39,107 nucleotides of DNA, from contig JAFGAO010000025.1 of assembly GCA_016933615.1 (NCBI GenBank), positions 1-39,107 on the forward strand, written 5' to 3'. Shown piece by piece: positions 8,197 through 15,418 of the stretch; position 1 is the stretch's first letter, and every line of letters begins with the position of its first letter. Origin of the DNA: Acidobacteriota bacterium (lineage in GTDB: Bacteria > Acidobacteriota > UBA6911). A program made the position numbers and the translations under genes. Under the pieces are notes generated by a model. That model was not told the origin of the DNA, did not search any database, and saw only the letters and a list, made by a program, of their open reading frames with translations.

Positions 8197-8760
8197 ATGA
8201 TTTCTGCGACACAAATCAAAAAAGGGATGACCATCAAACTGAACGGGGAACTGTACCGTGTTTTCAATTATCAGCACATCACGCCCGGAAACTGGCGCGG
8301 CATGGTGCAGGCCAAACTGAGATCGCTGAAGAGCGGTTCGATTATCGAACACCGGTTCCGTTCGGAGGATCGTGTCGAACAGGCATACCTGGAAAATCAT
8401 GAAGTGGAATTTCTCTACTCGGACGGCTCCGATTATTACTTTATGAATACGGAAACATTCGACCAGTTTCACCTTTCCGCCGAGATTCTTGAAGAGGCCA
8501 TCCCCTATTTGATCTCCAATATCAAGCTGCGCGTCGAATTCTTCGAAGGAACCGCGATCGGCGTGGAATTGCCTCCCTCCGTAGAACTCAGGGTCGTGTC
8601 CACGGAGCCCGCATTGAAAGGAGCCACCGTCAGCAACGTCAACAAGCCGGCCACTATGGAAAACGGCCTGGTGATTCAAGTGCCGCCCTTTATCAACGAG
8701 GGTGAGCTTATCCGCGTCGACACCGGCGAAGGAAAATACCTGGAGCGGGTAAAATCCTGA
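8197..8760 (+). CDS. efp: Elongation factor P with Asn at the tip position
   Basis: 187 residues from the ATG at 8197, matching the usual EF-P start (ISATQIKKGMTIKLNGELY). EF-P enters the E site and relieves stalling at poly-proline. All three domains are present: KOW-like N domain, OB domain 2 and C-terminal OB domain ending in IRVDTGEGKYLERV. The loop that carries the modified residue reads HITPGNWRGMVQ; the position of E. coli Lys34 (PGKG) is Asn32 here, two residues before an Arg. The lysylation (EpmA) and rhamnosylation (EarP) targets are therefore not in place. An upstream frame extension to 8128 is not supported by the family. Confidence 0.96.
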   Translation: MISATQIKKGMTIKLNGELYRVFNYQHITPGNWRGMVQAKLRSLKSGSIIEHRFRSEDRVEQAYLENHEVEFLYSDGSDYYFMNTETFDQFHLSAEILEEAIPYLISNIKLRVEFFEGTAIGVELPPSVELRVVSTEPALKGATVSNVNKPATMENGLVIQVPPFINEGELIRVDTGEGKYLERVKS

Positions 8761-8824
8761 ACGCTGCGCCGGCGAAGCGGCCATACCTTTCCCGCAGGTC
8801 GGCCAATGGAGGGTGCTTTAACAG

Positions 8825-10741
8825 ATGAAGGAATTTACGCAAAGCCTCCGACTTTCTCCCAGCGAAATTCCCAACCGCATTTACGGCGTGGACAATTGGG
8901 GCGGCGGCTATTTCGACGTCAGCGAACAAGGTTGCCTGACGGTGCACCCGACAAAAAATCCCCTGATGGGATTTGAGATTGCGGCGCTGGTAAAAGCCCT
9001 GCTGCAGCGCAAGGTCCCTCCGCCGTACCTGCTGCGTTTCCCCCAGATTCTCGACACACAGATTAAGGAACTGCATGAAGCCTTTCGGAATTCCATAGCG
9101 GAGTACAACTACTCCGCCCAGCATCGCGGCGTTTTTCCGATGAAGGTAAACCAGAAGCGCAGCGTCGTGGAACGCCTCATGGCCGCCGGTCACCGCTACG
9201 AATACGGGCTGGAAGTGGGAACGAAGGCGGAACTTGCCGCGTCGCTGACCATGCCCCTGCACCCGAAAGCGCTTTTGATCTGCAACGGCGTGAAAGACCG
9301 CAAATATCTGGAATGGGCGCTTCAGGCTTCGAAGGTCGGCAAGAATCCGATACTGATCCTGGAGGAAGCGAGCGATCTGAAAAAGGTCACCGAGGTCTCG
9401 GGCGCGATGGGATTGAGCCCGGAACTGGGTGTGCGCGTGAGGGTATTCTCGCGCGGGGCCGGAAAATGGGAGGAGTCGGGCGGAGAGACCTCCAAATTCG
9501 GAATAAACACCATCCAGCTCCTGGATTGCCTCAAGCTCGCCTCCGATCAAGGCCTGGACCGCAACCTCAAAATGCTGCACTTTCATATCGGATCCCAGAT
9601 CACCGATATAAGACGGATCAAGAATGCGATAAAAGAAGCGGCCCGGGTGTATGCCAAGGTCTTTAAAATGGGATTCCCGATAGGGTTTCTCAACGTGGGG
9701 GGAGGCCTCGGCGTGGATTACGACGGCAGCCGCACGGCTTCGGACTGCAGCGTAAACTACAGCATGCAGGAATTTGCCAACGACATCGTCTATACCATCA
9801 ACGAGATCTGCGAATCGGAAAATGTCCCGCCTCCCACGATCGTGACCGAAAGCGGGAGAGCCATAGCCGCCCATCACGCGATTTTCATCACCAATGTCAT
9901 CCGGACCCTCAACCCGGGGCTGGGCGGCACCCTGATCAATCCGTCAAAGGTCGACTCCGAAGTGGTCGAAGAGCTCACGGACCTCTACAAGGAGATCAAC
10001 CACAAGAATTTCCGTGAATTCTACCATGATGCCTTGCAGAACCGCGAGGAACTCCAATCGCTGTTCAATCTGGGATATTTGAACTTGCAAAACCGGGCTC
10101 AGGGCGAATGGCTGTTCTGGCAGATTTGCAGGAAAGCCATTAAATATTCCCGTTCCATGAAGGAGCGCCCCGAGGAGTTCATCGATCTGGAGAACATCCT
10201 GGCGAGCAAATATATATGCAACTTTTCCGTATTCCAGTCGGCTCCGGACAGTTGGGCGCTCGACCAGCTTTTCCCCATCATACCGATTACACGGCTCACG
10301 GAAGAGCCTACGGAAAGGGCGACTATCTGCGACATCACCTGCGATTCCGACGGACACATCGATAAGTTCATCGACCTGAGGGACGTCAAGCAGGCGCTGG
10401 AACTGCACGGCGTCAACGCCGAGACCTATTTTCTGGCGATCTTCCTGGTCGGAGCCTACCAGGAGTCGCTCGGCATGAACCACAACCTTCTGGGAAGCGT
10501 CAATGAGGCGCATTTCCTCATCGACAATTCCGGCAAGCCGCATATCGAGAAAATAATCCGCGGGGAAACCCTGGGACAGGTCCTCGACTCCGCGGGCTAC
10601 GGCACCCAGGAACTCGTCGAAAATTTCCGCACCATGGCCCAGAACGCGCAGAACCGATCCAAGATGACAAAGGAAGAGCTCGATGCCATCTGTGAATCGT
10701 TCAAGGACACTCTGGGAAGTTACACCTATCTTGAAGAGTAA
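8825..10741 (+). CDS. speA: Biosynthetic arginine decarboxylase
   Basis: 638 residues, the length of SpeA. It is a PLP enzyme of the alanine-racemase-like fold that makes agmatine from arginine, the first step of one putrescine/spermidine route. The PLP lysine is in FPMKVNQ (Lys107). EVGTKAEL, FHIGSQITDI, VGGGLGVDYDGSR and the TESGRA substrate/phosphate motif follow. Near the C-terminus ICDITCDSDG carries the active-site Cys of the family. GGAGGG lies 11 nt before the ATG. No agmatinase or agmatine deiminase gene is adjacent. Its only co-directional neighbour is efp; argH faces it, so arginine supply and use are side by side. Confidence 0.96.
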   Translation: MKEFTQSLRLSPSEIPNRIYGVDNWGGGYFDVSEQGCLTVHPTKNPLMGFEIAALVKALLQRKVPPPYLLRFPQILDTQIKELHEAFRNSIAEYNYSAQHRGVFPMKVNQKRSVVERLMAAGHRYEYGLEVGTKAELAASLTMPLHPKALLICNGVKDRKYLEWALQASKVGKNPILILEEASDLKKVTEVSGAMGLSPELGVRVRVFSRGAGKWEESGGETSKFGINTIQLLDCLKLASDQGLDRNLKMLHFHIGSQITDIRRIKNAIKEAARVYAKVFKMGFPIGFLNVGGGLGVDYDGSRTASDCSVNYSMQEFANDIVYTINEICESENVPPPTIVTESGRAIAAHHAIFITNVIRTLNPGLGGTLINPSKVDSEVVEELTDLYKEINHKNFREFYHDALQNREELQSLFNLGYLNLQNRAQGEWLFWQICRKAIKYSRSMKERPEEFIDLENILASKYICNFSVFQSAPDSWALDQLFPIIPITRLTEEPTERATICDITCDSDGHIDKFIDLRDVKQALELHGVNAETYFLAIFLVGAYQESLGMNHNLLGSVNEAHFLIDNSGKPHIEKIIRGETLGQVLDSAGYGTQELVENFRTMAQNAQNRSKMTKEELDAICESFKDTLGSYTYLEE

Positions 10742-10768
10742 AGCACGTTAGTACGTCAACACGTGAAG

Positions 10769-12154
10769 CTATTTCCGGATCTTCCTCCTTAAGGCGCGGA
10801 TTGCCTTTTTCACCGTTGCGGTGGAGGTTCCTCCCAGTTCCTTTCTGCGGTCGACGGCCTTTTGCAGGTCCAGGCACGCGTACAGGTCATCCGCAAAAAG
10901 AGGGGAGAAGTTCTGGTATTCGCGAATGGGCATTTCTTCGAGTGTGAGTCCAAGTTCGGAAGCGCGGACGACGATTTTTCCCACAAGGCTGTGCGCTTTA
11001 CGGAAGGGCATCCTTTTGGCGACCAGGTAGTCTGCAAGTTCGGTTGCATTCAGGTAGCCCAGTTTCGCCGATTCCCGCATCCGCTGCGGATTGATGCGCA
11101 CCCTCTCGAGAACAAGCTGCACCATGCGCAGGCAGTCCTCCGTCGTTTTGACGGCGTCGAACAATCCCTCTTTGTCCTCCTGCAGGTCCTTGTTATAGGT
11201 CATGGGAATGCCCTTGAGAACCGTCATGAGCGATACCAGATGGCCCAGTGTCCGGCCCGTTTTGGCGCGAACCAGTTCCAGGGAATCGGGATTCTTTTTC
11301 TGGGGCATCAGGCTGCTTCCTGAAGCGACGCTGTCGTCTAGCTGCAGAAAGGAAAATTCACCGGAGTTGTACAGGATAAAGTCCTCCGAGAGACGGCTCA
11401 GGTGCACCTGAAGGGTGCCGGCGAAAAACAGAAAATCGAGAACGAAATCCCGGTCGGAGACCGCGTCCATGCTGTTGGCCGAAACAGCCGAAAATCCCAG
11501 ATCCCGCGCCAGCGCTTCCCGGTCGATTTCGTAGACTGTCCCCGAGAGGGCGCCCGATCCCAGAGGGCAGACGTCAGTCCTGATTCGTGCTTCATTCAGG
11601 CGCCCGAGATCCCGAAGCAGCATTTCCGCGTAAGACAAAAGGTAATGGGAAAAAAGGACGGGTTGCGCCTTTTGCAAATGCGTGTACCCGGGCATGACGA
11701 TTCCGGCAGATTTTTCAGCGAGATCGCATAGCGTGTGAAGCAGGGAACGGATGCGCCCCTCAATTTTTTTCTCCTTCTCGAGCAGGTAGAGGCGAAGGTC
11801 GGTTGCCACTTGATCATTGCGGCTCCTGCCTGTGTGCAGCCGCAGCGCAAGGGCGCCGACCTTTTCGGCCAGAGCCTGCTCGACGTAGGTGTGCACGTCT
11901 TCAGCCGTGCTTTTATCCACGAGGCCTGGGTTCCGCCCGTGATCTTTCACTACGGCGCGCAGGCCTTTTTCCACCGACAATCTTTCGCGTTGGGAGAACA
12001 CTCCGGCTCGATGGAGCGCCCGTGCGTAGGCGACGCTGCCCCGGACATCCACTTCCAGCAACTCCCTGTCGAAAGGGAGAGAACGGTTAAAGGAGGAGAA
12101 AAAGGGATCCTCCTCCGAGGAAAAACGGCCTCCCCATAATTTTTTGATCGACAA
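10769..12154 (-). CDS. argH: Argininosuccinate lyase
   Basis: 461 residues, a full-length member of the fumarase/aspartase family. It cleaves argininosuccinate to arginine and fumarate, the last step of arginine synthesis. Visible are LWGGRFS at the start, HTGRSRNDQVATD, PGYTHLQKAQP (His159) and the signature GSSLMPQKKNPD (residues 279-290) that carries the catalytic Ser. The start is TTG with GGAGG 7 nt upstream. No other arg gene is nearby. It converges with speA across only 27 bp. Confidence 0.97.
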   Translation of the reverse strand: MSIKKLWGGRFSSEEDPFFSSFNRSLPFDRELLEVDVRGSVAYARALHRAGVFSQRERLSVEKGLRAVVKDHGRNPGLVDKSTAEDVHTYVEQALAEKVGALALRLHTGRSRNDQVATDLRLYLLEKEKKIEGRIRSLLHTLCDLAEKSAGIVMPGYTHLQKAQPVLFSHYLLSYAEMLLRDLGRLNEARIRTDVCPLGSGALSGTVYEIDREALARDLGFSAVSANSMDAVSDRDFVLDFLFFAGTLQVHLSRLSEDFILYNSGEFSFLQLDDSVASGSSLMPQKKNPDSLELVRAKTGRTLGHLVSLMTVLKGIPMTYNKDLQEDKEGLFDAVKTTEDCLRMVQLVLERVRINPQRMRESAKLGYLNATELADYLVAKRMPFRKAHSLVGKIVVRASELGLTLEEMPIREYQNFSPLFADDLYACLDLQKAVDRRKELGGTSTATVKKAIRALRRKIRK

Positions 12155-12179
12155 GCCTCACCTCCTTGAATCCGCCTGC

Positions 12180-12185
12180 ATTGTA
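12180..12185 (-). promoter_or_regulatory. Extended -10 element for argH
   Basis: On the minus strand TGATACAAT gives TG-N-TACAAT, an extended -10 with 5 of 6 matches to TATAAT. The -35 region (GTTTCC at 17 bp) is poor and lies in a small GCGGG-AAA-CCCGC hairpin. The transcript would have a leader of about 20 nt containing the argH Shine-Dalgarno. Confidence 0.4.
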
Positions 12186-12230
12186 TCAAAAGTGAAGCGG
12201 CGGGAAACCCGCTTAGAGGTGCGGACTCAA

Positions 12231-12271
12231 TAAAAAACCCGCGAAAGATTCTTTGCTTCCTCCGCGGGTTT
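12231..12271 (-). terminator. Rho-independent terminator of the FleQ-like regulator
   Basis: On the minus strand AAACCCGCG and CGCGGGTTT form a perfect 9-bp stem around a 19-nt loop that itself contains AAAGA/TCTTT complementarity, followed by a T run (TTTTTTA overlapping the stem end). It lies 30 nt after the regulator stop and separates it from argH. Confidence 0.8.
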
Positions 12272-12300
12272 GATCTTTCCGGCGTTTTTCCGGACGTGCT

Positions 12301-13713
12301 TTAAATTTCACACGTTTCGTCCGAAAAGGATTCCATTCCCATGCGGCGCAGTTTTTCCACGAAAGTGGTCCGTTTCAGGTGTAAAAGGGAAGCCGCCTTC
12401 TTTTTGTTGCCTCTGGCCACCTCCAGGCTTTGAAGAATAAGCCGCTTTTCGAGATCGGAAATCATGGTGTTGAAATGGATGCCGTCGTCCGGAATATCGA
12501 TGGCCTGAAGGGATTTTGGGGATTCGGCGGGCTTTGAAACTACGGGGAAATCCTCCATATCCAGGACAGCGCGGTCGCCCGAAAGCGCGACGGCCATTTC
12601 CACCGAGTTCGACAGCTGGCGAATGTTCCCGGGCCAGTCGTAAGCCATCAGGAATTTCATGGCATCGTTGGAGACGCACTTCGGTTCCAGATTCTGGTCC
12701 TTGCAGTATTTGTCCAGGAAATGCCGGACCAGCGGCGGGATGTCGTCGCGCCGGTTTTTCAGCGGCGGAACATGAATCGGTATTACGTTCAGGCGATAGT
12801 AGAGGTCTTCCCGGAAATCGCCTTTCTCAACAGCCTCGAGAAGATTGCTGTTCGTGGCGGCGACGATGCGGACATCCACCTTGATGGTGGTGGGGCTGCC
12901 CACTCTCTGAAATTCGCGTTCCTGAAGAACGCGCAACAGCTTCACCTGGAGGTCCATCGGCATGCTGGACACTTCGTCCAGGAAAAGCGTGCCATGGTTC
13001 GCCTCTTCGAACCTTCCAATTCTGTGCTGATGGGCACCGGTAAAAGCCCCCTTGACGTGTCCGAAAAGTTCGTCTTCAAGCAGGTTGGACGGGATCGCTC
13101 CGCAGTTGACGCTTACCAGGGGCTGTTCCCTTCGGGGGCCGTTGTAGTGAATGGCTCGCGCAATCAGTTCTTTGCCGGTTCCTGTTTCTCCCTCTATTAA
13201 AACCGTACTGTTTTTATTAGCTACGACTCCGATCAACCTGTACAGGTTCTGCATTGCGGAGCTGTTTCCAACCAGGTTGGAAAAATGATACCGGTTCTGC
13301 AGCTCTACACGCAGACGCCGGTTCTCGTTTTTGAGTTGCTGTTCCTCCAGCCCTTTTTCAACCCGGACCACAAGCTCGTCCAGCTGGAACGGTTTTGGAA
13401 GATAGTCGTAGGCGCCTTTACGCATGGCCTCTACGGCGGACTGTATGTTTCCGAATCCGGTCATTACGATTACGATCGTATCGGAAAACAGGGATAGGGC
13501 TTCCTCGAGGATTTTGTCTCCGGTAAGACCCGGCAGTCTTATGTCGGTGACGATCACGTTGTAGGGATACTGACGAAGCATCGCAAGCGCCATTTTACCG
13601 TCGGATGCTTCTTCGACTTCAAAACCGGCGCCCTCGAGAGCCTGTCGGATAACTTCCCGCATATAGTCTTCATCATCGACAATGAGAATCCTGGCGTCCT
13701 TTTTGCGTATCAT
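12301..13713 (-). CDS. FleQ/FlrA-like sigma-54 activator with intact receiver
   Basis: 470 residues in three parts. Receiver, residues 7-120, has the acidic pair Asp13/Asp14, phospho-acceptor Asp57, Thr85 and Lys107, so it looks phosphorylatable. AAA+ domain, about 145-380, has Walker A GETGTGKE (175-182), GAFTGA (222-227) for sigma-54 contact and LFLDE Walker B. The C-terminal Fis-type helix-turn-helix ends KRTTFVEKLRRMGM, very like the FleQ/FlrA tail (RRTTLVEKMRKYGM in FleQ, from memory). Pseudomonas FleQ has a degenerate receiver and an LFRS c-di-GMP motif; here that position reads HFSN. Orphan gene divergent from a kinase/regulator operon. A PilR- or general NtrC-type role is the alternative. 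Confidence 0.8.
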   Translation of the reverse strand: MIRKKDARILIVDDEDYMREVIRQALEGAGFEVEEASDGKMALAMLRQYPYNVIVTDIRLPGLTGDKILEEALSLFSDTIVIVMTGFGNIQSAVEAMRKGAYDYLPKPFQLDELVVRVEKGLEEQQLKNENRRLRVELQNRYHFSNLVGNSSAMQNLYRLIGVVANKNSTVLIEGETGTGKELIARAIHYNGPRREQPLVSVNCGAIPSNLLEDELFGHVKGAFTGAHQHRIGRFEEANHGTLFLDEVSSMPMDLQVKLLRVLQEREFQRVGSPTTIKVDVRIVAATNSNLLEAVEKGDFREDLYYRLNVIPIHVPPLKNRRDDIPPLVRHFLDKYCKDQNLEPKCVSNDAMKFLMAYDWPGNIRQLSNSVEMAVALSGDRAVLDMEDFPVVSKPAESPKSLQAIDIPDDGIHFNTMISDLEKRLILQSLEVARGNKKKAASLLHLKRTTFVEKLRRMGMESFSDETCEI

Positions 13714-13777
13714 GGATCCCTCGGCAAGATTTCGAATTGTAAGCCAACTGATGCTGAAAACTGCGAATCGGATTTTT

Positions 13778-13807
13778 TATATATCTCATGGTATTCATAT
13801 TTGTCAA
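13778..13807 (-). promoter_or_regulatory. Sigma-70 type promoter of the FleQ-like regulator
   Basis: Minus strand: -35 TTGACA (13802-13807), 18-bp spacer, -10 TATATA (13778-13783). The -35 overlaps GTCAACAAATT (13803-13813), a partial match to the FleQ box found 80 bp away, which would allow autoregulation. Leader of about 60 nt to the ATG at 13713. Confidence 0.55.
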
Positions 13808-13848
13808 CAAATTCCTGTTTGAAAAAAGAATTTTTTTGTTTTTAGATT

Positions 13849-13867
13849 CACTGACTGTACGTCAGTG
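13849..13867. repeat. Inverted repeat CACTGAC-N5-GTCAGTG
   Basis: A perfect 7-bp inverted repeat with a 5-nt centre (TGTAC). Neither side is followed by a T run in the right direction, so it is more like a protein-binding site than a terminator. It lies about 150-160 bp upstream of the sigma-54 -24 element, a usual distance for an enhancer. Confidence 0.6.
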
Positions 13868-13883
13868 CTACGGGCCAATTCCT

Positions 13884-13897
13884 GTCAATAAATTGAC
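13884..13897. promoter_or_regulatory. FleQ-type box GTCAATAAATTGAC
   Basis: This 14-mer matches the Pseudomonas FleQ consensus as I recall it, GTCaNTAAAtTGAC, at every conserved position. It lies 110 bp upstream of the -24 box of the kinase/regulator promoter and about 77 bp from the divergent regulator's -35. Since the divergent gene encodes a FleQ-like protein, this is probably its binding site. Confidence 0.65.
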
Positions 13898-14006
13898 TCC
13901 AGCGAATCGGAATACGCAAATTTCCGGTAAATAGCCTCAAGAATGGGCCGTTGTATCCTATTGATTTCATATGAATTATATAACATTTACTTTTCCCTAC
14001 GCGCCA

Positions 14007-14022
14007 TGGCATAGCGATTGCA
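14007..14022 (+). promoter_or_regulatory. Sigma-54 promoter of the kinase/regulator operon
   Basis: TGGCAT-AGCGA-TTGCA matches the -24/-12 consensus TGGCAC-N5-TTGCA in all but one position, with the required 10 bp between GG and GC. Expected start near 14033, giving a leader of about 70 nt with a hairpin close to the 5' end. Confidence 0.87.
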
Positions 14023-14101
14023 TTTTGATAAAACAGGCACCGCCCTGAATTGGGCGATCGTGTGGTAGAGTATGGCGATTGACGGTCCCTGGAGGGTTCT
14101 T

Positions 14102-15418
14102 ATGGCGCCGGATACTGAGATTCACAAAGAACGGATAGAAAACCCGGCGTTCCCGTCCTGTTCGAACAGAAAAATGGACCGGGGGGGAGAAACGGGATTG
14201 CTTATTGAAGCTTTTGAGATGTTTACGAAGGCTTCAAGTTCCCTGGAAACGGCATATAGCCAACTTCAGGCGAAGGCGCAGAAGCTCACCGAGGAACTGG
14301 AAGCCAAAAATAAGGAGCTGGGAAAAAGCCTGAGGGAAAAGGAGGAAGCCCAGAACTATTTGCACAACATTCTCGAAAGGCTCCCATGCGGGGTTCTGGT
14401 GCTGGATGACGAAGGGGACATAAACCTCTGCAATCCCGTTGCTGCCGAGGTGCTCATGAAGCCCGGAAAAAGCCGACGTCCCTGCCTCAACCCGGAAATA
14501 CGTTCCTATCTTGCCGCCTCTGCTGCTTCGGGGGGCGACAAGAACGAGATCGAAATCCCTCTGAAACGCGGCAAGAATAGAAAGTTTCTGGCTACCTCGG
14601 GCGCCCCGCTGACGGATGCAGCGGGCGAGCGCGTCGGTACTCTCCATATTGTCCGAGACATCACGGAAATGAAGGCTCTCCAGGACCGGAACAAGCGGGT
14701 CGAGCGGCTTTCGGCCATGGGTGAAATGGCAGTGGAACTCGCTCACGAGATTCGCAATCCCCTGGGAAGCGTCGAGCTGTTTGCCTCGCTCCTTGAAAAA
14801 GAGGTTTCAGGGGATTTGAAACGATGGGCCGAGAACATCCGGATCGGCACGCAATCGCTGGACACCATCGTTTCCAACATGCTTCATTTCGCCAATCCGT
14901 TGTCTCCGGCTTTCTCGGAAGTGAATATCCATCATGTCATAGAGGACGTTCTGGCGTTTGTCGATCCCATCATGAAACAGCGCAAAGTCTCGATCAATTG
15001 CCGGCTGGGGGCGGATCGACCGGTTCTTTATGCAGACGGCGAACTCTTGAAACAAATGATGCTGAATCTGATCATGAACGCCCTGAACGCAATGCCGTCC
15101 GAGGGCCTGCTCCTGGTCCGGACCCAAAATTATAATCAGGCCAAAGGCGGCCGGAAAGGGCTGGAGCTGAAAATTCGGGATTCGGGCGTCGGCATTCCGC
15201 CCGAAAACCTGGATCGTATTTTCGATCCTTTTTTCACGACCCATAAAAAAGGTACGGGACTGGGCCTTTCCGTCGTGCACAGGATTGTAGACCAGCATTC
15301 CGGGACCATCCGGGTATCCAGCGAAATCAACCGCGGCACCACCTTTACAATTCGTTTCGGCGCAGGGCCTTCCGGTAAACAAAATTTCCAGATTTCAGAG
15401 GAAACAAAGCATGCATGA
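14102..15418 (+). CDS. PAS-domain histidine kinase, FleS/FlrB-like
   Basis: 438 residues from the ATG at 14102, which has GGAGGG 5 nt upstream; an in-frame ATG at 14072 is weaker. There is no membrane segment, so it is cytosolic. Residues 45-85 form a coiled coil, 88-190 a PAS domain (ILERLPCGVLVLDDEG to LHIVRDITEMKAL). The phospho-acceptor is His215 in AHEIRNPLGSVELFASLL, wording typical of FleS/FlrB kinases. The ATP lid has N box LNLIMNALNA, DSGVGIPPENLDRIFDPFFTT and GTGLGLSVV. It overlaps the next regulator by 8 nt, so the pair is translationally coupled and almost certainly cognate. It probably senses a flagellar assembly or metabolic cue through PAS. Confidence 0.9.
   Translation: MAPDTEIHKERIENPAFPSCSNRKMDRGGETGLLIEAFEMFTKASSSLETAYSQLQAKAQKLTEELEAKNKELGKSLREKEEAQNYLHNILERLPCGVLVLDDEGDINLCNPVAAEVLMKPGKSRRPCLNPEIRSYLAASAASGGDKNEIEIPLKRGKNRKFLATSGAPLTDAAGERVGTLHIVRDITEMKALQDRNKRVERLSAMGEMAVELAHEIRNPLGSVELFASLLEKEVSGDLKRWAENIRIGTQSLDTIVSNMLHFANPLSPAFSEVNIHHVIEDVLAFVDPIMKQRKVSINCRLGADRPVLYADGELLKQMMLNLIMNALNAMPSEGLLLVRTQNYNQAKGGRKGLELKIRDSGVGIPPENLDRIFDPFFTTHKKGTGLGLSVVHRIVDQHSGTIRVSSEINRGTTFTIRFGAGPSGKQNFQISEETKHA

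Larger units (their letters stand above)
13714..14101. other. Divergent regulatory region between the two sigma-54 regulator units
   Basis: About 390 bases, AT-rich relative to its flanks, without a gene. From left to right it holds a sigma-70-like promoter for the minus-strand regulator (13778-13807), a long inverted repeat (13849-13867), a FleQ-type box (13884-13897), a sigma-54 promoter (14007-14022), a leader hairpin CGCCC-TGAATT-GGGCG (14041-14056) and the kinase Shine-Dalgarno (14091-14096). Confidence 0.75.

Noticed and set aside
8708-9877. Antisense frame of 389 codons opposite speA
   Set aside because: Shadow of a well-defined enzyme gene; no motif seen.
10742-10768. Possible bidirectional terminator between convergent speA and argH
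   Set aside because: CACGT and ACGTG arms can pair but imperfectly and without T runs on either side.
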